From contig NC_085139.1 in assembly GCF_024139115.2 (NCBI RefSeq), forward strand, positions 256,683,679 to 256,747,678: a DNA stretch of 64,000 nt, read 5' to 3'. Numbering within the stretch: position 1 is the stretch's first letter; every line of letters begins with the position of its first letter. Both the position numbers and the translations under genes were made by a program. This DNA is from Armigeres subalbatus. Taxonomy: Eukaryota > Arthropoda > Insecta > Diptera > Culicidae. This document shows positions 55,850-64,000 of this stretch, one piece after another. Under the pieces are notes generated by a model, which searched no databases, had not been told where the DNA came from, and was given only the letters and a program-made list of their open reading frames with translations.

Positions 55850-57285
55850 GCTACAAAGCGCGTCTGGAAGAACGCTGCAAAATGGATTGTGGTTTGGAAA
55901 ATCACAAAGCGTGTCTGGAAGACCGCTGGAAAATGGATTGTGGTTTGGAAAACCACAAAGCGCGTCTGGAAGACCGCTGGAAAATGGATTGTGGTTTGAA
56001 AATCACAAAGCGCGTCTGGAAGACCGCTGGAAAATGGATTGTGGTTTGAAAATCACAAAGAGCGTCTGGAAGACCGCTGGAAAATGGATTGTGGTTTGGA
56101 AAACCACAAAGCGCGTCTGGGAGACCGCTGGAAAATGGATTGTGGTTTGAAAATCACAAAGCGCGTCTGGAAGACCGCTGGAAAATGGATTGTGGTTTGG
56201 AAAACCACAAAGCGCGTCTGGAAGACCGCTGGAAAATGGATTGTGGTTTGAAAACCACAAAGCGCGTCTGGAAGACCGCTGGAAAATGGATTGTGGTTTG
56301 GAAAATCACAAAGCGCGTCTGGAAGACCGCTGGAAAATGGATTGTGGTTTGAAAATCACAAAGCGCGTCTGGAAGACCGCTGGAAAATGGATTGTGGTTT
56401 GGAAAACCACAAAGCGCGTCTGGAAGACCGCTGGAAAATGGATTGTGGTTTGAAAATCACAAAGCGCGTCTGGAAGACCGCTGGAAAATGGATTGTGGTT
56501 TGTAAAATCACAAAGCGCGTCTGGAAGACCGCTGGAAAAATGGATTGTGGTTTGAAAACCACAAAGCGCGTCTGGAAGACCGCTGGAAAATGGATTGTGG
56601 TTTGGAAAACCACAAAGCGCGCCTGGAAGAGCTGGAAAATAGTTTGTGGTTTGGAAAATCACAAAGCGCGTCTGGAAGACCGATGGAAAATGGATTGTGG
56701 TTTGGAAAATCACAAAGCGTGTCTGGAAGACCGCTGGAAAATGGATTGTGGTTTGGAAAACCACAAAGCGCGTCTGGAAGACCGCTGGAAAATGGATTGT
56801 GGTTTGAAAATCACAAAGCGCGTCTGGAAGACCGCTGGAAAATGGATTGTGGTTTGGAAAACCACAAAGCGCGTCTGGAAGACCGCTGGAAAATGGATTG
56901 TGGTTTGAAAATCACAAAGCGCGTCTGGAAGACCGCTGGAAAATGGATTGTGGTTTGGAAAATCACAAAGCGCGTCTGGAAGACCGCTGGAAAAATGGAT
57001 TGTGGTTTGAAAATCACAAAGCGCGTCTGAAAGACCGCTGGAAAATGGATTGTGGTTTGGAAAATCACAAAGCGTGTCTGGAAGACCGCTGGAAAATGGA
57101 TTGTGGTTTGGAAAACCACAAAGCGCGCCTGGAAGAGCTGGAAAATAGTTTGTGGTTTGTGGAAAATCACAAAGCGCGTCTGGAAGACCGATGGAAAATG
57201 GATTGTGGTTTGGAAAATCACTAAGCATGGGAGACCGCTGGTTTGTGGTTTGCAATATCACAAGTCGTGTCTGGGAGACTGCCGA
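55850..57285 (+). repeat. 51/50-bp tandem array, ~28 units
   Basis: Each unit contains ATGGATTGTGGTTTGGAAAA, then CACAAAGCGCGTCTGGAAGA, then CCGCTGG. The 51-bp units read MDCGLENHKARLEDRWK. Many neighbours are 50 bp (one G fewer in TTTGGAAAA), giving a 101-bp dimer visible at 56,089, 56,190 and 56,291 and rotating the frame, so no single long protein is maintained. A shorter variant with CTGGAAGAGCTGG occurs twice (about 56,620 and 57,130), marking a larger duplicated block. Non-coding by this reasoning. Confidence 0.92.
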
Positions 57286-57493
57286 AAAAAAAAAGTTGAC
57301 AATCTACAAAATCCCAAGGTGGGTCATGGAAGCATTTATTTTTGTTAAAATAAATTTAGATTGAAATGTACAACTTGGCGACTATAGTGTACATGAGACT
57401 ACCAGTAAAGCTAGTTCTATCGAAATCTGAGAGATATGGAGATCTATCGTATGCTACAAAGTTGTTTGGAAGGCTTAATATATTATCTTGAAA

Positions 57494-57627
57494 CTTATTT
57501 TGGAATCTACTGACTTAGTAGTCGTAGTGGAATTACCCGTTGGATGAGATATCCAACATTCTTATTTTGGAATCTACTGACTTAGTAGTCGTAGTGGAAT
57601 TACCCGTTGGATGAGATATCCAACGAA
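57494..57627 (+). repeat. 67-bp direct tandem duplication
   Basis: The block beginning CTTATTTTGGAATCTACTGA and ending GAGATATCCAAC occurs twice with a 67-bp offset and is essentially identical, so the duplication is recent. Confidence 0.85.
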
Positions 57628-58362
57628 GCTCAAAAAACGTTGCCAGCATTCACAAAGTCATAAGTTTGGAGTTATTGGCTAAATGGTAAGGGTATGCGAT
57701 AACACACTTTTTTCTAACGAAACGAAACGAAACGAAATTTAAAATTTCTATGGTGATTCGGATCGAAACGAAACGAAATATAGATTTCTTTCGAGACTTC
57801 GAAACGATACGAAATCAAGGTTCATTTAATTCGAAATTTTTCGAAACGAAACGAAATTTTGATTTTTCTACCGCGGAATTTTTATTGAATTGGTTTTACA
57901 TTATAGACGTAATTCTGATTCCACTTTTTCGAAGTCGAATAACTGTTTTGGGAGTTATTATAACTGAAGAGGCAATCTATGATAAATCGTCACATTCTCG
58001 CCGCATATACCATTGGTGATAAGGCAATACCCCAGCATTTGTGCCGCTTTCAAAGGAATTCATCGTGGAGCGTGTGCTCCCGAATCTGATCAATTTTATA
58101 TCAGTAAGTACCTATATAAAAATAAAGAAATTGTGGGATTTTTCATATACGGATTCAAATCTCGTTTAAAACCTTAGTTCACCTAAGAATTATGTAATTA
58201 TGCTGAAGCTTACTTCATATTGTCTTGTCAGCGTGGTTTTACAGTATTGACTTAGTCAAAATTTGAAAAAGAATGCTTAGATTTATTTTTTATTTAGTGG
58301 GATACTTAATTATGTATCCACATCTGCCAGGCGTATACGCAGTTATAGAATTGATATTACTA

Positions 58363-58431
58363 GATCAACATTTGAAAAGGGCGTATCTGCCAAATTTATT
58401 CCTTCTTATTCTTCGTCTACATATATAGCAT
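58363..58431 (+). mobile_element. Half copy of the GAYCAACATTTGAAAAGG MITE
   Basis: GATCAACATTTGAAAAGGGC after TA, then TTTATTCCTTCTTATTCTTC and CTACATATATAGC match the left arm at 51,281-51,351. The right arm is not recognisable. Confidence 0.7.
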
Positions 58432-58480
58432 ACATTTGCTCACTAGAAGAATCCTGTGCAACTTTCTAAAATACATAGTA

Positions 58481-58742
58481 GCGTGGCTCAAATTAGTATG
58501 GAAAAAACTTTTTTCAATTTTTTCGATGGGCCGCCCTCTTATTCGGTTCTATTTGATGCCCTGATGCTCTGGACAAAATTTCAGTCAAATCGGTCAAAGT
58601 TTGGGCGGTGCTAAACTCGTTGGAAGTTTATATGGAAAAATGTATCCAGAAACATCCAAAAACAGTGATTTGCAGTTAGACGGCACAATTTAGAAGAGGG
58701 CGGCCCATAAAAAAAAATGAAAAAGTGTTTTTTGAGCCACCC
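58481..58742 (+). mobile_element. GGGTGGCTCAAA MITE, complete 262-bp copy
   Basis: TA at 58,479-58,480 and 58,743-58,744. The left end GCGTGGCTCAAATTAGTATG and right end TTTTTTGAGCCACCC are inverted, and the pairing extends ~57 bases through TGGGCCGCCCTCTT and AAGAGGGCGGCCCA. This reference copy explains 17,131-17,304 and 28,779-30,976. Confidence 0.9.
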
Positions 58743-58799
58743 TAGCATAGAGATATGTATTTCAGATTGAATTTCACAGACCCATACTGCCGCTAACCG

Positions 58800-59980
58800 C
58801 ATGGGCGTCCATATACAGATGTGCTCGACTTGCGGTTAGCGGCAGCATAGTATTATATACAATCAGCTCGACAAACTGAGCTATTGTGTGTGTTTGTGTG
58901 TCCTTGGAATATGAGAACAGCTGTTATGGTCAGTATGTGCTGAAAGCAATCATAAGTAAAGAATTCTCAGCAATTTTAATGATCTTTCAACCCGCCCCGA
59001 AGTTTTTTTTTTGCAAATTCCGCGCGAAGATCTAGAAATGCCCACAAATCTGCAATGTTCCTCACATATTGTGCAAATAGTCAAAGAAGAGCTTATTAGC
59101 TTTATTAACTATACACATCATAGTTGCTAATCATGATTGGCCGAGAAACAGCAAATATGCCCAGCTCACCAATTAAATAATATTCTTGGGATACAAAAAA
59201 GTTATTCTTATTGTATACTTGCTTCGGAGTTTCCAATTCATGACCAATAAAGATGCTGGTCACGTGCTTATAGTCAATTTAGGATTAGGAGAGGAAAATT
59301 TGTTTAACACTCATTGTTTTAAGAGACCGAGGAATGCTCTGCATCTCCGTGAGCGCTTCTGGAAAAGGGATCGTTGGTTGAGAAGGTAATTCATGTGAAA
59401 CCCCTTGTTGAGCGACAAAATATTTATTGTAAACGAAGTTATTTTGAAAGCAAGAAGGTGAAAATTGTGTTTCAAATCAATCCAACGCAAGATCAATGTG
59501 CTTCGTTTAATAATATTCTACAACACGATCGATTCCGCACTAGATAATTTTGTGCTCTTCGATGCAAACATTAGTTTTATAACTTCGCGCTCTCCCACAC
59601 TCTCTCCCACGCGTTCTCCCTGGCGTGATCAGCATTAACACGATCGATTGCACACTGGTTAAACAATTTTCTGCTACGCGAGGTAGATTTTTTTCACTTC
59701 GCGTTCTCCCGGACTAGCTGCCGTCCTATGACCAGCAGCAACACGATCGATTCCGCATTCATATTGTGCAAATAGTAAAAAAAAATATCACAAAATTTAA
59801 ATCATAGAAACACTGATGACGTTTTATAGAAGAAAACTACTTACGTATCTGTCGACTAAGAATGGGGTTATGTAGTAAGCGTTAATAGAAAAAATTGTAT
59901 GACCTAAATTTTGATAACAACTTAATGGTTTTGTTCAGCGGCGCAGCCAAAAATTTTAATAATGTAAAGTATGGAGTAGT
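58800..59980. other. Interior of the hAT-like element, nothing recognised
   Basis: AT-rich. ACACGATCGATTCCGCA-type phrases repeat at about 59,522, 59,638 and 59,740, possibly an old local duplication. No coding signal. Confidence 0.4.
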
Positions 59981-60284
59981 TTAAATTTGTTTCGAAATTC
60001 CGCGGAATTCCGTTAAATTTCGTTAGAAGCTAGTTTTTTCTAGCGAAATTTTTGTAATTTTACGAAACGAAACGAAATCGAGAAAACAGATTTCGCCATG
60101 CTTAAATTCCGCGAAATTCCGCGGAATTTCGTTTCGAACCACCTGAAACGAAATTTTTCGAAATACCGCATAAGCTTACTAAATGGACTGGTTAACATAA
60201 GTCTAAAATTTAGGTATATACTTATGCTATCTCATTTAAGTATTATATCTCCGCGAAATTTTAGATAAATATCATATCCTAGGC

Positions 60285-61128
60285 CAGATGTTCCCAAACT
60301 ACTTGTACATGCGACCCACTTAGCACAATCGCATATTGGTTACGACCCTCCCACATTGGCTTTTAGAATTTGGATAAAAATAAGTTTGCGTTAGATTGAA
60401 CAAACCATTATGAATTGCTTCATATCTCATCATTATATTACTTTGAAGTCGAACGGATTTGGATTTGATTGAAATGGATTTGAATTGGATATGGATTGGA
60501 TATGGATTAGATTTTGGTTCGATTTGGATTGAATATGGAATGGATTTGGATTGGATTTGGGTTGGGTTTAGATAGGATTTGGATTAGATTTTGGTTGGAA
60601 TTGGATTTGGTTGGAATGGATTTGAATTGGATATGGATTGGATTTGGATTAGACATTGGTTGGATTTGGACTGGATTTGAATTGGATTTGATTAAGATTT
60701 GGATTAGAATTGCATTTGATTGAATTTGGATTTGGAACGGATTTAGATTGGTTTTGGATTGGATTTGATTTTGATTGGAGCGGTTTTGGAATGGATATGG
60801 AACGGATACGGATTGACTGTGGAATGGATTTGGATTGGATTTGGGTTGGATTTAGATTGAATTGAGATTGGATGTTGATTGGAATTGGATTGAATGTGGC
60901 TTGGATTTTTATTGGAATTGGATTGAATTGTTTGGATATTATTGTATTTGACAAAATCTCAAAATTTATTGTTCTCCATTCACTACATAGATCCAAATCT
61001 AATGGCTGTGATAGATTTGTGGGACAAAATAGGGACAAAAGAATGAATCAAGATTCGTCTTTTGCAACTCGTCATTGATCAGCCCACGACCTCCCTAAGA
61101 GTTGCGGCCCATAGTTTGGGAACACATG
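60285..61128. mobile_element. hAT-type MITE, 844 bp, degraded TSD
   Basis: The left end CAGATGTTCCCAAACT and the inverted right end CATGTGTTCCCAAACT match at 14 of 16. TTCCCAAAC with a nearby CGACC is a known hAT terminal style. The flanks TCCTAGGC and TTCTAAGC agree at 6 of 8, so the TSD has decayed. The interior is dominated by a GGATTT/GGATTG repeat. Confidence 0.7.
60440..60900 (+). repeat. GGATTT/GGATTG hexamer-type array
   Basis: Imperfect GGATTTGGATTGGATTTG-type repeats. The translated WIGFGLDLDRIW-like ORFs on the plus strand and IQSKSIPNPN-like ones on the minus strand are by-products. Confidence 0.85.
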
Positions 61129-61136
61129 TTCTAAGC

Positions 61137-61508
61137 GGTTGTTAGCAAGTTCAACATCGATATGCTGAAGGTCAGCTTTCTGGTATTACTATATATGAAG
61201 CTCGTAATTGGATTTAATGGAAGGTTTAAGATATTTGATTATTGCTACAATATAAAATGTTTTTGTGAGATTAATAACCAATTTAGTTTAACATTTAAAT
61301 GATACAACCTATTGAGTTGCATTTCGTTGTTCTGCGATTAAAAACCACTATGATCAGACAAGTTTATTTTGGAGTTCATTTCAGTTTGGAGTTTCAAAGA
61401 AAATCATCGGTTTTTCAAAAGCAATATGTTCATCTTCGTCTCGCGCAAATAACTTAAAAAAAATCAAAGCGTTCTATGCTAGAGGATTTTTTTTGCCTTT
61501 TTTTTAAT
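61137..61508. other. 3' non-coding part of the LTR element
   Basis: AT-rich, no gene motif, leading to the polypurine tract. Confidence 0.4.
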
Positions 61509-61524
61509 GAGAGAAGAAGGGAAA
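61509..61524 (+). promoter_or_regulatory. Polypurine tract
   Basis: GAGAGAAGAAGGGAAA, sixteen purines directly abutting the 3' LTR; the expected plus-strand primer site. Confidence 0.8.
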
Positions 61525-61700
61525 TGTGGGGTTTGAGTATATTACCATCAGCGTGTGATTATACATCAACACCTCAGCGTGTCGACAAGTGCGCAGCAAG
61601 CCATGACTCGGCCTCTTCTGGTCAGACCTCCGCAGCGTGCACACGCACCCATGGAGAGCTGCTGTCACAACAATTCGCTCCGGCCATTTGGGGCCACACA
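61525..61700 (+). repeat. 3' LTR, 176 bp
   Basis: Identical to 55,545-55,720; followed by the TSD TATAT. Confidence 0.92.
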
Positions 61701-61766
61701 TATATGTGGACAAATAATCAGAAGGAATAAATTTTGGCTGTTACGCCCTTTTCAAATGTTGGTCTA

Positions 61767-63760
61767 GATTTGTTAGATGTACCATGTAATTGTGGTGTTC
61801 GGACATTGTGATTTTCCATAACCATTTTTTATACCTGTTTTGTTACACTTACTTCAATTCAATTGTTTCTTGTTGCTGAGAAAGCCACAGAAATTAGCAG
61901 AAACAAAAATTGAAGAGTACATTCAAAAAGGTGAGAAAAATTTAGAAAAATTGGTAGGGAGGCAGCGAGGTTCGTTTTGGTAAACGTTTTGCCGCGTGTA
62001 ATGTGTAGTTTTCCGCAAATCATGTTCGATCGCAAACCAATTCATTTGTGTTTCGAACAAAAATAGCGTAACTCAATATATGAAAATGGTTGGATATGAC
62101 AATTTAAAATTTTCATTTAAAAACCCCAAATTTGGTGATGATGCCTTTCCTTTCTCCGACTGTTGTATGACTTTTGAAGTGTTATTTTAAAGGGGTGCTT
62201 CCTAAAAAGTAAGATAACTTTGTTTATAGTTGATAATCAATTTTAATGATCACCTCTTGCTTACATCAACATGTCCATGTCCATAAACACTACTTTTTTG
62301 CTCCGACCGCGGTAATTGCTCTGGTTCTATTGTTGTTCTTTTTGTGCGAATCACCGTACAAAAGTAGAGCTCAATGGGCTTTAAAAATTGCTGGAGAGTT
62401 TCCTATTCGATTGATAATAAAATCTCGAAAATCCATTGGAAGATAAAGGATCTATTGACGTTTGAAATCTTACATGATTTCGTGACGGTCTCGAATTTGG
62501 AAATTTTCATTTGTCACCCTTTATCCGAGTCTTCCCCTTAGACGTAGTTTACGTCAAAAAAATCCCTACATTTTTGGTAGATAGGAATTGAAAAAAATTA
62601 AGGTAACAGTTCCAGTATAACTTGAACCTACATTCAAAGTTGAAGCAGCTGGATATTAATTAACATAAATTTGATTTTAACATTAATTAACATTTGTAAC
62701 ATAATTTGTTAATGTATAAGCTATTTTATCCTCTATTCATGTAACACATCGAGTTATATTTTTGTTCAATTAATAACATATTTAGATATATTTTTGTTAA
62801 AACTAGAAGAGATTTTGTTACAATTTTTGTTGTTTTAACTACTAATGGTACATGTTTTATAACAAGCGCTGTTATAAAAATCTGCTGTAACAGAATAACC
62901 TGCCTGTGTTTGTGAAGGGCGATCCGCTGAATTTGCGCCCGAACATTCGCTAAGGGGATCCGTCGAGACATCGCATCGATCCGTTGACAAGCAGTTCTTG
63001 GTGCAGATCGCACAAATAGTATTATCAACCACCAAGACCATCAGGATTAAACTTTCGTCCGACAAATGGTCGGGGTTGTAAGTGAAAAATGTTTGAATGG
63101 AATAGATAGGCGACAAAATTGTAAATAGAAACGATTCCAAGCACAGACCTTATATTGCTGGTGCCATATGGCATAAATTAATTCAGGGTCCCCAAATAGG
63201 ATCGAAATCAAGATCAAAACCCTAGACACAAATCAGACTATGAATACAGCAGTTTAGCTGTTGTAGACTAAAAGCACAATTGCGGGATTGACTGACGGAC
63301 CAGTAGTCAGCACCTTTAATCAGCCCTCTGCATATCTCGCCGCTTTCAAGTATCACTTGTTGGGCATACAAGAGAAGATTTTCTAGGAAAGATGTGCTTC
63401 AAGTACAACCGACAGCATAAATTTCTGTCATACTTGTCAAACCAATTGAATTGTGTAGCAACAGGAATTAGAATCCTTGGTACTTCGCATGAACCTATCA
63501 AGCGTGAGATTAAAGCTTAGAACGATGAACAAATTGCAGTCGCAATTTTATTGTCACACAATGTCACGGCTGCATTGGATAGCACAGTAATAACGAGTAG
63601 AAATGCTGAGATTGTCCTGGATGCGCTTATAAAAGATCTATTAGATTCTTCGAAAGATTATTCTACAAACTGCAGTTCTATCAGACGACATCGAGTGGAG
63701 ATTCGTGTAAAACTATTAAATGAGTTAACTTATTACTAAGGTAAATGATATATTTTGGCA
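61767..63760. other. No recognisable gene or repeat
   Basis: Mostly unique-looking AT-rich sequence. On the minus strand around 63,047-62,835 a frame reads NTICAICTKNCLSTDRCDVS, then a further cysteine-bearing stretch ending CYKTCTISS. It might be an exon of a small cysteine-rich secreted protein, but the upstream frame has no ATG-led signal peptide or clear splice sites, so I do not call it. Confidence 0.35.
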
Positions 63761-63764
63761 GGGT

Positions 63765-63960
63765 TAGGGACAAAAGGTCGAAAGACACAAGATCGAAAGA
63801 CAAAAGGTCGAAGGGACAAATGGTCGAAAAGTACAAAAGGTCGAAAGGGACAAAATGTCGAACGGGACAAAAGGTCGAAAAGACAAAACGTAGAACGGGA
63901 CAAAAGGTAAAAAAAACACAACATCAAAAAGAACAACATGTCGAAAGGTCGAAATAGACA
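63765..63960 (+). repeat. GGTCGAAAGGACAAAA minisatellite
   Basis: About 200 bp of degenerate 15-17-bp units (GACAAAAGGTCGAAAGGGAC). Same family as 700-1000 and 2,976-3,236 at the other end of the window. The 60-70-codon ORFs are by-products. Confidence 0.85.
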
Positions 63961-64000
63961 AGAAACTGATACGGAGAGAATAAATCTCGCACCAGAGTTG

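Larger units (their letters stand above)
57687..60178. mobile_element. hAT-like element, 2,492 bp, TSD CTAAATGG
   Basis: The perfect 8-bp TSD CTAAATGG lies at 57,679-57,686 and 60,179-60,186. The termini TAAGGGTATGCGATA and (inverted) TAAGCTTATGCGGTA match at 12 of 15. Both ends carry clusters of (CGAAA)n, such as ACGAAACGAAACGAAA, a plausible subterminal transposase-binding array. There is no transposase ORF. It contains a half MITE (58,363-58,431) and a full MITE (58,481-58,742). Confidence 0.85.
55545..61700 (+). mobile_element. Young non-coding LTR retrotransposon, TSD TATAT
   Basis: Two 176-bp LTRs identical base for base (55,545-55,720 and 61,525-61,700) start TGTGGGG and end CCACACA. 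The TSD TATAT is at 55,540-55,544 and 61,701-61,705. A primer-binding-site-like TGGCGATCCTGCCAGGAG begins 3-4 bases after the 5' LTR. The polypurine tract GAGAGAAGAAGGGAAA ends at the base before the 3' LTR. A donor-like AAAAGGTAAGTTG is at about 55,768-55,780. No gag, protease, RT, RNase H or integrase motif is present. The internal space holds a 51/50-bp tandem array, a 2.5-kb hAT-like element and a hAT-type MITE. It must have been mobilised by proteins from another element. Confidence 0.9.
51281..61764. mobile_element. GAYCAACATTTGAAAAGG MITE (134 bp) split by 10.3 kb of insertions
   Basis: The left arm (51,281-51,351, starting GACCAACATTTGAAAAGG after TA) and the right arm (61,706-61,764, ending CCTTTTCAAATGTTGGTC before TA) form one palindromic MITE like 48,424-48,533. 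Between them lie a hAT-like element (51,352-55,532) and an LTR retrotransposon (55,545-61,700), each identified by its own TSD. Removing both rejoins the loop as CATATATAGCTGTATATGTG. Confidence 0.88.

Noticed and set aside
55850..57285. Tandem-repeat protein (MDCGLENHKARLEDRWK units)
   Set aside because: Mixed 51- and 50-bp units rotate the frame, so no continuous repeat protein is encoded.
60514..61038. Trp/Ile-rich and Asn/Pro/Ser-rich ORFs
   Set aside because: Direct products of the GGATTT/GGATTG array inside a MITE.
62726..63140. Cysteine-rich secreted protein on the minus strand
   Set aside because: The frame lacks an upstream ATG with signal peptide and clear splice sites, and overlapping frames look equally open.

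Overview
This is a eukaryotic, AT-rich, repeat-dominated window, most consistent with an Aedes-type culicine mosquito genome. That identification is inferred from repeats I recognise: a Feilai-like tRNA-derived SINE, APE-type non-LTR elements with the RWxGHVxRMP tail motif, TA- and TTAA-flanked MITEs, the GGTCGAAAGGACAAAA and GGCCGAATAGGTCATTT minisatellites, and a 24-bp GGAATTCC-rich satellite. A 25-bp run of N at 45,919-45,943 shows it is scaffolded assembly. No bacterial or phage features are present.

Region by region. 0-5.6 kb: a MITE with perfect 8-bp target-site duplications (TSDs), minisatellites, a ~150-bp tandem repeat, a MULE-type transposase relic and a possible core promoter. 5.6-8 kb: a TIR element and a damaged minus-strand reverse transcriptase (RT). 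8.2-17.4 kb: a ~9.2-kb array of a 24-bp repeat bracketed by inverted flanks. 17.8-22 kb: an endonuclease ORF split by an 820-bp MITE, and a second copy of that MITE. 22.4-24.1 kb: a 5'-truncated RTE-like insertion with ~20-bp TSDs. 25.7-31.5 kb: palindromic TTAA and TA elements, then a hAT-like element inside a MITE, and a tRNA-headed SINE. 32.4-34 kb: a dead BEL/Pao pol. 35.4-37.3 kb: a Feilai-like SINE split by a 1.6-kb TTAA foldback element. 39-42 kb: a truncated MITE and an R1-like relic. 44.2-45.4 kb: two spliced-looking exons of a probable host membrane-protein gene with broken frames. 51.3-61.8 kb: a transposon stack in which a 134-bp MITE is split by a hAT-like element and a young LTR retrotransposon, each carrying further elements. 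The right end repeats the GGTCGAAA minisatellite.

Hardly anything here is a working gene. The story is transposons in transposons, readable because many layers keep their TSDs. Two items stand out. First, a family in which the 24-bp satellite forms inverted arms inside a TIR-bounded element (51,522-53,804), with the giant 8.2-17.4 kb array having the same outer-to-inner layout; this resembles Foldback/Galileo architecture and may explain the satellite's dispersal. Second, a non-coding LTR retrotransposon (55,545-61,700) with identical 176-bp LTRs, primer-binding site, polypurine tract, 5-bp TSD and a 51/50-bp tandem array where gag-pol should be.
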